Notes: generated from the sequence alone by a model not told the origin. A DNA stretch of 48,744 bases from Streptomyces sp. Ru73 (GCF_002920575.1 NZ_PQSQ01000063.1:1-48744), one strand, 5' to 3'; counted from the first letter of the stretch, positions 41,629 to 48,744 are shown. Numbers and translations: made by a program.

Positions 41629-43146
41629 ATGTCCCTCCCTTCGGCAACCGCCTACGACCTCGTCGTCGTCGGCAGTGGCCCCACCGGCAGCACCTACGTG
41701 CGTGAGGTGTACGAACGGCACCCCACCGCGCGCATCCTGCTGCTCGACGCCGGCCCGCGCCTGACCGATCCGCCCGGCACCCACGTCAAGAACATCCCCG
41801 ACCCCGGCGAACGGGCCCGCGCCCAGCGGGACTCCGAGGGCCCCGGCCCGGCGGGCCGCCCCGGCACCCGGCTGCTCGGCTCGCCCGGACTGCCCGCCGC
41901 CGCCCTCTCGACCAACGTGGGAGGCATGGGCGCGCACTGGACCGGTGCCTGCCCCCGCCCCGGCGACGGCGAACGTGTCGGCTTCATCCCCGACGCCGAG
42001 ATGGACGCCCACCTCACCCGCGCCGAGCAGCTCCTGCACGTCGACGCCCACGCCTTCGACCACGCCCCCTTCGCCGACGAGGTACGCCGCCGACTGTCCG
42101 CGCTCATCGACTCCGGCCGGCCCGCGCACCGGCGCGTGGGCCCCATGCCCCTGGCCGTCACCCCTCGCGCCGACGGCGCCCACATCTGGAGCGGCACCGA
42201 TGTCGTGCTGGGCGGGGCGGTGGCGGACGAGCGCGTCGAGATCACCGACCGGTGCCTGGGCCTGCGCGTCGTCATGGACGGGGACACCGCCGCCGGGGTC
42301 GTCGTGCGCGACATGGTCACAGGTGAGGAGACGACCGTTGCCGCGCGGGCGGTCGTCGTGGCCGCGGACGCCCTGCGCACGCCGCAGCTGCTGTACGCCT
42401 CCGGCATCCGCCCGCCCGCGCTGGGCCGCTACCTCAACGACCAGCCGCAGATCGTCTACGCGGTCCGGCTGCCCGATGACGTCGTCGCCGCCCACCGCGC
42501 CGTGACCGGCCGCACCCGCGACGAGGACGGCGCCATCGTCCCCCAGAGCGGCGTCAGCTGGGTGCCGTACACCGACGCGCACCCCTTCCACGGCCAGGTG
42601 ATGCAACTCGATGCCTCCCCCGTCCCGCTCGCCGGCGACGTCGACGTCGAGCCCGGTACCGTCGTCGGACTGGGCTGGTTCTGCGCCAAGGACATCACCC
42701 CCGACGACCGCATCGAGTTCACCGACACCGAGGCCGACGCCTACGGACTGCCCGCCATGCGCATCCACTACCGCTACAGCGACCGCGACCTGGCCACCAT
42801 CGAACAGGCCAAGAAGGCCGTGGCCGAAGCGGGAGCCGCTGTCGGCATCCCCCTCGACGACAGCCCCCTGCTGCTGCCCGCGGGCAGCTCACTGCACTAC
42901 CAGGGCACCACGCGCATGGGCCCCGCCGACGACGGCACCAGCGTCTGCGACAGTCACAGCCGCGTCTGGAACACCCGCGGACTGTGGATCGCCGGCAACA
43001 ACGTCATCCCGACCGCCACCGCCTGCAACCCCACCCTGACGTCCGTGGCTCTCGCCGTCCGGGGCGCCCACGCACTCCTGGACCACCTGGCCTCCCTGGC
43101 CGGGCGGAGCACGCCGACCGATCCTGCGGGCATCGGCACCGCCTGA
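41629..43146 (+). CDS. GMC flavoprotein, pyranose-oxidase / C-glycoside 3-oxidase-like
   Basis: A 505-residue FAD enzyme. YDLVVVGSGPTGSTYVREVY is the dinucleotide fold; STNVGGMGAHWTGACPRP corresponds to the flavin-contact motif of pyranose oxidases; SSLHYQGTTRMG and AGNNVIPTATACNPTLTS give the catalytic pair His423 and Asn467. No signal peptide is seen, so it acts inside the cell. Bacterial relatives oxidise sugars or C-glycosides (CarA-type and actinobacterial pyranose oxidases), passing electrons to O2 or quinones. In this locus it could make the 3-keto glycoside that the deglycosidase-like fusion would cleave. The motif set excludes choline oxidase-type GMC enzymes fairly well. Confidence 0.85.
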   Translation: MSLPSATAYDLVVVGSGPTGSTYVREVYERHPTARILLLDAGPRLTDPPGTHVKNIPDPGERARAQRDSEGPGPAGRPGTRLLGSPGLPAAALSTNVGGMGAHWTGACPRPGDGERVGFIPDAEMDAHLTRAEQLLHVDAHAFDHAPFADEVRRRLSALIDSGRPAHRRVGPMPLAVTPRADGAHIWSGTDVVLGGAVADERVEITDRCLGLRVVMDGDTAAGVVVRDMVTGEETTVAARAVVVAADALRTPQLLYASGIRPPALGRYLNDQPQIVYAVRLPDDVVAAHRAVTGRTRDEDGAIVPQSGVSWVPYTDAHPFHGQVMQLDASPVPLAGDVDVEPGTVVGLGWFCAKDITPDDRIEFTDTEADAYGLPAMRIHYRYSDRDLATIEQAKKAVAEAGAAVGIPLDDSPLLLPAGSSLHYQGTTRMGPADDGTSVCDSHSRVWNTRGLWIAGNNVIPTATACNPTLTSVALAVRGAHALLDHLASLAGRSTPTDPAGIGTA

Positions 43147-43151
43147 ACCGG

Positions 43152-43355
43152 TCCCGGGTCGGCTTCGGCGACACGCTGGTCGCGGTCCGGGCCGATCCGC
43201 CGCTGACGACGGTGCGGCAGCCGTCGTGCGACATGGCGGCGGCCGTCGTCGAGTTGGCTTTCGCGCGCGGCCTCGGGGAGTGGGTTCCGCAGTTCGGCCT
43301 GGAGATCGCCATGGAACTCGTGGTCCGCCAGCGCACGGCCCCGGCGCAGAGCTGA
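43152..43355 (+). pseudogene. C-terminal remnant of a LacI-family regulator
   Basis: About 67 codons read RVGFGDTLVAVRADPPLTT, then VRQP and a helical stretch, ending MELVVRQRTAPAQS before a stop. This is the characteristic last segment of LacI/GalR proteins (VGFDD..A....PPLTTVRQP ... ELVVR.STAP). Nothing of the DNA-binding or main sugar-binding part is left: upstream the frame runs into the GMC gene out of phase. The relic starts within about six bases of the GMC stop, so a deletion or insertion joined the two here. Confidence 0.75.
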
Positions 43356-43446
43356 GTGCGGTCCCGCCGGCGAACGGAGCGCGAGGGTGTCCGTGCGGCC
43401 CAGGTGCGCCCTGGCTCCCTCTCGGTCGCCCGCTCATCGCAGGTGT

Positions 43447-43480
43447 CGAAACTTTCGCGCAGCGGGGACAGAAACTTTTG
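43447..43480 (+). promoter_or_regulatory. Two CGAAACTTTCG-type boxes before the arabinoxylan operon
   Basis: CGAAACTTTCG (43447-43457) is a perfect palindrome around a central C; AGAAACTTTTG (43470-43480) is a two-mismatch copy, centre-to-centre 23 bases. Such CGAAA-N-TTTCG boxes are known from streptomycete xylanase promoters. A TTGACC (43493-43498) with CATCAT 18 bases later follows, giving a leader of about 220 bases to the GH62 start. Apart from these and the LacI remnant, the stretch 43147-43750 holds no gene. Confidence 0.6.
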
Positions 43481-43750
43481 CGGGGCAGAGCATTGACCGA
43501 GCACCGTCAAGCGCCTCATCATTCCTACGTCCGGAGGCCCGGCTGTTGTTCGGTATATCGGCCATGCGTCGGACAAGACCAGCCTGAGCTGTACAGCGGG
43601 CACTGAATCCGCCCGCTCCACCGCATGCGCACCACCCCCCATTTCCTGATCCGGTGAGGCTCCACCCCACTCGCAGCCCCGCTCCTCGTGCAGCCGGGCG
43701 CACCAGACCTCGTGAGGCGGGGCCATCGGTCGAGTCGCCAGGAGTTGCCC

Positions 43751-44839
43751 ATGCTCTTACCGCATCGTCTTCACCCCCGTCGCCGCCGCGCCTATGTGGC
43801 CCTGCTCATCGCCCTGTTCACGGCGTTCTTCGCCGTGCCCGCCGAGGGAGCGACACCGGCGGGCGCCCTCCAGCAGGGCCTGCCGAACAGCTTTCGGTGG
43901 TCCTCCACGGGGCCGCTGATCTCACCGCAACCGGACGGCAGCAACTCCGTCGCCGTCAAGGACCCGTCGGTGGTCCAGGACAGGAACGGCAGATGGCACG
44001 TCTTCATGACCACCGCTGCGCGCGGCTCCGGTGACTGGAGCCTGGCCGAGACCAGCTTCGACGACTGGTCTCAGGCCGCCGGCGCGAAGCAGACCCACCT
44101 GGAGACCGCCTCCGCCATCGGCCCCGGCTACCGCGCCGCCCCGCACGCCTTCTACTTCGCCCCGAAGGGCGAGTGGTACCTCGTCTACCAGACCGGGCTG
44201 CCGTCGTACTCCACCACCAAGAACATCAACGACCCGACCAGCTGGTCGGCGCCGAAGAACCTGATGAACAGCATGCCCGATGTCGTCCGGCAGAACATCG
44301 GCAACGGCAACTGGCTCGACTTCTACGTGATCTGCGACGACGCGAAGTGCTACCTGTTCTCCGCGGACGACAACGGCCACGTGTACCGGTCCGAGACCAC
44401 CGTCGCCAACTTCCCCAATGGCTTCGGAAACACCCGGATCGTGCTCCAGGACTCCCGTTTCGCCCTGTTCGAAGGGGGCGCGGTCTACCGCGTCAAGGGC
44501 ACCGACACCTACCTGCTGATGTGGGAGGCCATCGGTTCCGACGGCAACCGCTACTACCGCTCCTACACCGCCAAGGGCCTGACCGGCACGTGGCAGCCCC
44601 TCGCCGCCACCGAAGCCAATCCCTTCGCCCGCTCCACCAACGTCACCTTCCCGGGCGGCGCCTGGACGAAGGACATCAGCCATGGCGAGCTGATCCGCTC
44701 CACCAACGATCAGACCATGACCGTCGAGCCGTGCCGCCTCCGGCTCCTCTACCAGGGCAGGGACCCCAACTCCAGTGGCGAGTACTCGCAGTTGCCCTAC
44801 CGGCTCGGCCTGGCCACACAAACCGGCTCCGCCTGCTGA
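43751..44839 (+). CDS. Secreted GH62 alpha-L-arabinofuranosidase
   Basis: A 362-residue protein. A Sec-type signal (MLLPHRLHPRRRRAYVALLI to PAEGA) leads into a GH62 five-bladed propeller: FRWSSTGPLISPQPDGS, VKDPSVVQDRNGRWHVFMTT with the likely base Asp71, YYLVYQ-like strands, NWLDFYVICDDAKCYLFSADDNGHVYRSET and FEGGAVYRVKGTDTYLLMWEA. GH62 enzymes remove single arabinose side chains from arabinoxylan. No carbohydrate-binding module is present. Codon 3 is TTA, the rare leucine codon read by bldA tRNA. AGGAG lies six bases before the ATG. It begins an operon with the esterase and xylanase. Confidence 0.93.
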   Translation: MLLPHRLHPRRRRAYVALLIALFTAFFAVPAEGATPAGALQQGLPNSFRWSSTGPLISPQPDGSNSVAVKDPSVVQDRNGRWHVFMTTAARGSGDWSLAETSFDDWSQAAGAKQTHLETASAIGPGYRAAPHAFYFAPKGEWYLVYQTGLPSYSTTKNINDPTSWSAPKNLMNSMPDVVRQNIGNGNWLDFYVICDDAKCYLFSADDNGHVYRSETTVANFPNGFGNTRIVLQDSRFALFEGGAVYRVKGTDTYLLMWEAIGSDGNRYYRSYTAKGLTGTWQPLAATEANPFARSTNVTFPGGAWTKDISHGELIRSTNDQTMTVEPCRLRLLYQGRDPNSSGEYSQLPYRLGLATQTGSAC

Positions 44840-44869
44840 GACCCCCTCACCCCCCACGAGGAGTCACGC

Positions 44870-45778
44870 ATGTCGTTGAGACGACGCACCTTTCTCGGCC
44901 TGTCAGCGGCCGCGACAGCCGGCCTGAGCACCCCCTTGCTCGACTCCGGACTGCACCGTGCCCACAGTGCCGAACCAGCGGCGCCCGCCCGGGAGTTCGC
45001 CGTCGGAGTACGCCAGTTCCACTGGAGCCGAGGTGCCCGCTCACTGTTCACCAAGGTCTTCTACCCCGCCCCCGGCACTCCCGGCGGCGCCCCCGTCCCC
45101 GACGCACCTCTCGCCGACGGTGTGTTCCCCGTCGCCGAGTGGAGCCACGGCATGGGCGGCAACTCCGACTCCTACGCCTCGCAGACCCGTGCGATAGCCG
45201 CCGCCGGCTTCATCTGCCCCGCTCCCTCGTTCTCCGACAACACCAACCTCGGCTCCGTCTACGGAGGCGAATGGTCGAAGGACGTCTCCGAGGTCATCAC
45301 CCGGACCCTGGCGCTCAACGACGCCACGGGCGGCCCCTTCGCCGGGCGCATCGACACCGCGGCCGGCGTCGGCGTCTCCGGGCACTCCATGGGCGGCATG
45401 ACCACCCACGGCCTGGTGACTGCATGGCCCGACGACCGCATCGCCGCCGCCGTCCCGGTCGCCTGTGTGGACATGGGCGACCCCGCCGCCTCGGTCCGTG
45501 CAGGCGTGCTGTTCATCCACGGCGACAGGGACCCGACCTGCGACTACGCCCTGGCCCGACGGGCGTACGCGGAACTGCGTGCGCCCAAGGCGTTCCTCAC
45601 GCACGTCGGCGCGGACCACGCCGCGTACCTGAACCCGGGGTTCCCCACCTTCGACCGGACCCGGAACACCCTCGTGGACTGGTTCCGCTGGCGCCTGTAC
45701 GGCGACACCGCCGCCCGCGACCGGCTACCCGCCGACGCCACCGGCGACGGAACCCGCTGGGAATCCGCTCTGACCTGA
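44870..45778 (+). CDS. Tat-exported alpha/beta-hydrolase (esterase/lipase-like)
   Basis: A 302-residue protein with a Tat signal (LRRRTFLGLSAAATAG). The fold is an alpha/beta hydrolase of the chlorophyllase/cutinase-like type: oxyanion stretch VAEWSHGMGGNSDSY, nucleophile Ser173 in GHSMGG, acid Asp219 or Asp221 (HGDRDPT) and His250 (GADHAAY). Lying 30 bases after the GH62 gene and 86 before GH10, it is most likely an esterase removing acetyl or feruloyl groups from xylan; a polyester or lipid substrate is possible. The hydrophobic insertion of true lipases is not obvious. Confidence 0.88.
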   Translation: MSLRRRTFLGLSAAATAGLSTPLLDSGLHRAHSAEPAAPAREFAVGVRQFHWSRGARSLFTKVFYPAPGTPGGAPVPDAPLADGVFPVAEWSHGMGGNSDSYASQTRAIAAAGFICPAPSFSDNTNLGSVYGGEWSKDVSEVITRTLALNDATGGPFAGRIDTAAGVGVSGHSMGGMTTHGLVTAWPDDRIAAAVPVACVDMGDPAASVRAGVLFIHGDRDPTCDYALARRAYAELRAPKAFLTHVGADHAAYLNPGFPTFDRTRNTLVDWFRWRLYGDTAARDRLPADATGDGTRWESALT

Positions 45779-45820
45779 CGGCCGGCGGCCGACGGCCGTA
45801 CAAGTCCAGGTCCTGCACTG

Positions 45821-45852
45821 CCCCCCCATAAGAACTGCACCCCCCCATAAGA
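45821..45852 (+). repeat. Direct repeat with C7 tracts before the xylanase gene
   Basis: CCCCCCCATAAGA occurs at 45821-45833 and 45840-45852, each preceded by an ACTG-containing stretch. The second copy ends at the AGAGGGA ribosome site. Homopolymeric C tracts here could slip. Confidence 0.85.
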
Positions 45853-45864
45853 GAGGGACTCGCA

Positions 45865-46932
45865 ATGACCGACAGATCCCCCAGATGCCGCACATCGCGA
45901 CGCGCCTCACGACACACCCCGCGACACACCCCGCGCCGCGCCCGGCCGGTGCTCACCGTCGCGGCGACCGGCGCCCTGACGGCAGCGGCCGTCCTGGCGT
46001 TCTCGCCCACCGCCCAGGCCGCCGACACCCTCGGCGGCGCGGCCGCCCAGCACGGCCGGTACTTCGGCGCCGCGGTCGCCCCGCACCTCGGTGAGACCGA
46101 CTACGAGTCCACCCTCAACCGGGAGTTCTCCAGCGTGGTCGCCGAGAACGCGATGAAATGGGACGCCACCGAGCCCAGCCGGGGGCAGTTCAACTTCAGC
46201 GGAGGCGACCAGCTCGTCGCCTATGCCCAGCAGCACGGCAAGTTCGTCCGCGGCCACGCCCTGGTCTGGCATTCCCAGCAGCCCGGCTGGGTACAGGGGC
46301 TGACCGGCGACAACCTGCGCCAGGCGATGCGGAACCACATAGCGGGGGTCGCCGGCCACTACAAGGGCAGGATCGACTCCTGGGACGTGGTCAACGAGGC
46401 GTTCGAATGGGACGGCAGCCGCCGCCAGTCCAACCTCCAGCAGCAGCTCGGCAACGGCTGGATCGAGGACGCCTTCCGCGCCGCGAAAGCAGCCGACCCC
46501 AAGGCCAAGCTCTGCTACAACGACTACGGCACCGACGGCATCAACGCCAAGAGCGACGCCATCTACCGGATGGTCAAGGACTTCCGCGCCCGTGGCGTAC
46601 CGCTGGACTGCGTCGGCTTCCAGAGCCACCTCTCCTCGAATTCTGATCTCAGCACCTACCGGCAGAACCTCCAACGCTTCGCCGACCTCGGCGTCCACGT
46701 GCAGATCACCGAACTCGACGTCGGCGGCTCCGGTGCGGCACAGGCCAATGTGTACCGGCAGGTCACCCAGGCATGCGTGGCCATCGCCCGGTGCAACGGC
46801 ATCACCGTGTGGGGCGTCACCGACAAGTACTCCTGGCGCGCCCAGGAAACCCCGCTGCCCTTCAACAGCAACTACCAGAAGAAGGAGGCATACGGCGCGG
46901 TCCTCGCGGCGCTGAACAGCGCAGCGAGCTGA
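45865..46932 (+). CDS. Secreted GH10 endo-beta-1,4-xylanase
   Basis: A 355-residue single-domain xylanase. An Arg-rich N-terminus and hydrophobic stretch (LTVAATGALTAAAVLAF) end in AQA-A, a Sec signal. The GH10 barrel follows: YFGAAVAPHLGETDYES, VAENAMKWDATEPSRGQFNF, GHALVWHSQQPGWV, acid/base Glu178 in WDVVNEAF and nucleophile Glu283 in VQITELDVGG. It cuts the xylan backbone outside the cell, after GH62 and the esterase have removed side groups. No CBM is fused, unlike many streptomycete GH10 enzymes. Confidence 0.95.
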   Translation: MTDRSPRCRTSRRASRHTPRHTPRRARPVLTVAATGALTAAAVLAFSPTAQAADTLGGAAAQHGRYFGAAVAPHLGETDYESTLNREFSSVVAENAMKWDATEPSRGQFNFSGGDQLVAYAQQHGKFVRGHALVWHSQQPGWVQGLTGDNLRQAMRNHIAGVAGHYKGRIDSWDVVNEAFEWDGSRRQSNLQQQLGNGWIEDAFRAAKAADPKAKLCYNDYGTDGINAKSDAIYRMVKDFRARGVPLDCVGFQSHLSSNSDLSTYRQNLQRFADLGVHVQITELDVGGSGAAQANVYRQVTQACVAIARCNGITVWGVTDKYSWRAQETPLPFNSNYQKKEAYGAVLAALNSAAS

Positions 46933-46939
46933 AGCCGGC

Positions 46940-46968
46940 GGGGCCCGGCGGTCACCTCGCCGGGCCCC
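46940..46968 (+). terminator. Hairpin after the xylanase
   Basis: GGGGCCCGGCG (46940-46950) pairs perfectly with 46958-46968 around GTCACCT, eight bases after the stop codon. Confidence 0.75.
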
Positions 46969-47318
46969 CGCAGCTCCACGCATGCACAACGTCGAAGGGG
47001 GGTGGAAGTCCTGGTCCGGCACGTGCACATCACCACCCGGCTCACACGCCGCGTGCCGGGCGAGGGATTTTACGTCCGAGACCGACGGGAACCCCCTGAA
47101 GGCAGGCAGCCAAATCCACCGCGCCAAACCGCCAAACGGCCCCGTTGTGCGTTGGAGATAAGGAATGACCGAGGCAGCGGCCGTAAGCGGCGCGGTCCGG
47201 CGTCGGTGACACGGGCGGTACTGGTGGTGGTTCCGCTGAGCGTGTCACCGGACGGCCAAGCCTGTGACCGCGCCCCGGAGGGGGGAGGTCCTTCAGGGCG
47301 CGTGGCAGGGGTTCCGGT
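46969..47318. other. Gene-free stretch
   Basis: About 350 bases between the xylanase terminator and the stop of the SDR gene. Reading frames here have no ribosome site, no familiar motif and mixed third-position usage. I see no RNA gene or strong repeat. It is somewhat less GC-rich than neighbouring genes (for example the 47100-47180 patch). Confidence 0.5.
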
Positions 47319-48074
47319 TCAGGCGTTGTAGCCACCGTGGGCGTCCAGCACCGCGCCCGTGACATACGACGCGGCGGGGCTCGCCAGGAAGGCGATCGCC
47401 GCGGCGATTTCCTCGGGGCGGCCCATGCGTTGCAGGGACAGCGAGCCGACCAGGGCCTTGAGGATTTCGGGGCCCGGCCCCTCCATGCCGCCCTCCATCA
47501 GGCCGGCCTCCACGACGTTGGCCGTGATGTTCCGGGGCCCGAGGTCCCGGGCGACTCCCATGGTGTACCGCTCGATCCCCGACTTTGTCGCCGCGTAGTC
47601 GGCGAGGCCCGGGGCACCGACCCGTGAGCCCAGGCCGGAGCTGACCGTGATGATGCGGCCTCCCTCGCGCAGCACGCGGGCGGCGGCCCGGATGACGGCG
47701 ATCACGCCGAGGTAGTTGGTGGCGTGCATCCGGTCCAGGGCGGCGGTGTCGGCGTCCGGGTCGTCCACCGTACGGCCCTGCTCCACCGAGATCGCCGCGT
47801 TGTTGACGAGGATGTCCAGGCCGCCGAAGTGCGCGACCACGTCGTCGATCAGCGCCGGCGCCCGGCTCGTGTCCGCCTGGTCGGACCGGTAGGCGACGGC
47901 CTTCCCTCCCTTGCCGCGCACCTCGTCGACGACGGCCTGTGCCTGCTTCTCGGAGCTGACATAGGTGAAGGCGATGTCCGCGCCCTGCTCGGCCAGCAGT
48001 CGTACGGTCGCGGCCCCCAGCCCCCGCGACCCCCCGGTGACCAGGGCGACCTTGCCCGTGAGTGGCTTGCTCAT
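47319..48074 (-). CDS. SDR-family oxidoreductase (FabG-like)
   Basis: A 251-residue classical short-chain dehydrogenase: KVALVTGGSRGLGAATVRLL (cofactor motif TGxxxGxG), LVNNAAIS, catalytic Ser in TVSSGLGSRVG and YAATK (Tyr-x-x-x-Lys), and PEEIAAAIAFLASPAASYVTG at the end. It is of the 3-oxoacyl-ACP reductase/glucose dehydrogenase type; the substrate is unknown. The ATG has GAGGTG about six bases upstream. It is divergent from an Rrf2 regulator, with three repeated palindromes between them, so it is almost surely that regulator's target. Confidence 0.92.
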   Translation of the reverse strand: MSKPLTGKVALVTGGSRGLGAATVRLLAEQGADIAFTYVSSEKQAQAVVDEVRGKGGKAVAYRSDQADTSRAPALIDDVVAHFGGLDILVNNAAISVEQGRTVDDPDADTAALDRMHATNYLGVIAVIRAAARVLREGGRIITVSSGLGSRVGAPGLADYAATKSGIERYTMGVARDLGPRNITANVVEAGLMEGGMEGPGPEILKALVGSLSLQRMGRPEEIAAAIAFLASPAASYVTGAVLDAHGGYNA

Positions 48075-48108
48075 TCTTCTCACCTCGTTGACTGATCCCT
48101 TCCCGGCA

Positions 48109-48188
48109 GTCGCAACGTTAATTGTTACGACGGGCTGTCGCAACCTTCGCTGTTACGACTGCGTCGTCGTAACATGAAGAGTTGCGGC
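48109..48188. promoter_or_regulatory. Three tandem 23-bp operator-like palindromes
   Basis: The pattern GTCGYAAC-N7-GTTRCGAC occurs at 48109-48131 and 48137-48159, and in weaker form (last arm GTTGCGGC) at 48166-48188. Start-to-start distances are 28 and 29 bases. All lie between the divergent SDR and Rrf2 genes; the third ends 15 bases before the Rrf2 ATG and so overlaps the region where its transcript should start. Confidence 0.8.
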
Positions 48189-48202
48189 CGAGAGGAGGAC
48201 TC

Positions 48203-48637
48203 ATGAGCGCCAACAGCAGGTTGACCATTGCCGCTCACGCGCTGGCCTGGATCGGGCTCTACCAGCGCCAGGGCCACGAGGTCGCCACCTCCGAGCAGAT
48301 CGCGACCAGCGCGAACACCAACCCCGTGGTGATCAGACGGCTGCTCGGCGAGCTGCGCAGGGCCGGCCTCGTGGAGTCCCGGCGGGGCGTGGGCGCGGGC
48401 TGGTCGCTGGCGCGCGACCTGGAGTCGATCACCCTGCTCGACGTGTACGAGGCAGTGGAATCCGGCCCGCTGTTCGCGATGCACCGCACCACTCCGGACC
48501 AGGGATGCGTGGTGGGTTACGGCATCCAGCCGGCGATGCAGGGCATCTACGAGGGCATCGAGGAGACCCTGCGGCGCGAACTGGCCTGCGTCACGCTCGC
48601 GGACGTACTCCGGGACGTACTCGCGGCACCTCGCTAG
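48203..48637 (+). CDS. Rrf2-family transcriptional regulator
   Basis: A 144-residue protein with the Rrf2 winged helix (RLTIAAHALAWIGLYQRQGHEVATSEQIA; TNPVVIRRLLGELRRAGLVESRRGVGAGWSLARDLESITLLDVYEAVE). Only two cysteines follow (GCVVGYG and LACVTL), not the three closely spaced ones that hold an Fe-S cluster in IscR or NsrR, so it belongs to the cluster-free branch (YwnA-like). It may sense an electrophile or other small molecule. GAGGAGG lies upstream of the ATG. It probably represses both itself and the divergent SDR gene. Confidence 0.9.
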   Translation: MSANSRLTIAAHALAWIGLYQRQGHEVATSEQIATSANTNPVVIRRLLGELRRAGLVESRRGVGAGWSLARDLESITLLDVYEAVESGPLFAMHRTTPDQGCVVGYGIQPAMQGIYEGIEETLRRELACVTLADVLRDVLAAPR

Positions 48638-48744
48638 CCTTTCCCGTCGGGCCGGCGCCGTCCGGAGCGGTGGCGGCAGGCCAACTCGACCGCCGCCCTG
48701 AGTCGGTGCCTCGGCTTGGGCTCCCGTCGGCTTCGGTCACGCGG

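Noticed and set aside
40822..42768. 648-codon minus-strand frame opposite the isomerase and GMC genes
   Set aside because: The Val/Gly/Asp/Arg-rich composition mirrors real plus-strand genes with catalytic motifs.
43147..43700. Insertion sequence at the LacI junction
   Set aside because: No transposase, terminal inverted repeats or target duplication could be seen; the junction looks like a simple deletion or recombination scar.

Overview
The window is high-GC actinobacterial chromosome, almost certainly Streptomyces or a close relative. The signs are extreme G/C at third codon positions, many GTG starts, GGAGG-type ribosome sites, Tat-type secretion signals, an FMN-riboswitch riboflavin operon of the ribDE-ribM-ribAB-ribH type, a GuaB1-type GMP reductase, GH62/GH10 xylan enzymes, and one rare TTA (bldA) codon. 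I saw no rRNA, tRNA, CRISPR array, transposase or phage gene. The left end cuts into a DHA2-type exporter gene.

Layout. 1-6.1 kb: exporter fragment translationally coupled to an M20 amidohydrolase, then ribulose-5-phosphate epimerase, a SorC-type sugar regulator, an orphan barstar, a GNAT acetyltransferase and an unknown exported protein. 6.4-13.2 kb: guaB1, then a set that looks like one catabolic unit: cationic amino-acid permease, Lrp/AsnC regulator, a DavA-like amidase and a DavB-like L-amino-acid 2-monooxygenase. Both promoter regions of this unit carry three GCGCAA boxes in nearly the same spacing. 13.3-21.3 kb: F420-type (LLM) oxidoreductase, DUF5995 protein, NCS2 uracil/xanthine permease, hotdog thioesterase, MFS protein divergent from a ROK regulator, and an NAD(P)-binding SDR. 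Two unrelated 18-bp tandem repeats lie here. 21.5-27.2 kb: FMN riboswitch and ribD-ribE-ribM-ribAB-ribH, followed by hisE-hisG. 27.2-35 kb: PH-domain membrane protein, two overlapping CNNM/CorC proteins behind a hairpin-rich leader, an orphan EccA-like AAA+ ATPase, a P-loop kinase and a Tat-exported C39-like peptidase.

35.2-43.4 kb is the most interesting part. A divergent locus around a ROK repressor contains a single-chain fusion of the beta-type and alpha-type C-glycoside deglycosidase modules, a GPH/MFS sugar symporter, a Gfo/Idh/MocA dehydrogenase, a second sugar isomerase-type TIM barrel and a pyranose-oxidase/C-glycoside-3-oxidase-like GMC flavoprotein. I read it as a pathway that imports a glycoside (probably a plant C-glycoside), oxidises the sugar at C3, cleaves it and processes the released 3-keto sugar. 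It ends next to a broken LacI-family regulator.

43.4-48.7 kb: an arabinoxylan operon (GH62 arabinofuranosidase with a TTA codon, Tat-exported esterase, GH10 xylanase) behind two CGAAACTTTCG-type boxes, then an SDR divergent from an Rrf2 regulator with three evenly spaced copies of a 23-bp operator-like palindrome between them. Together the right third looks like a plant-biomass module: secreted enzymes open arabinoxylan while the intracellular locus takes apart glycosides released with it. All functions are read from sequence and remembered family features; no search was run.
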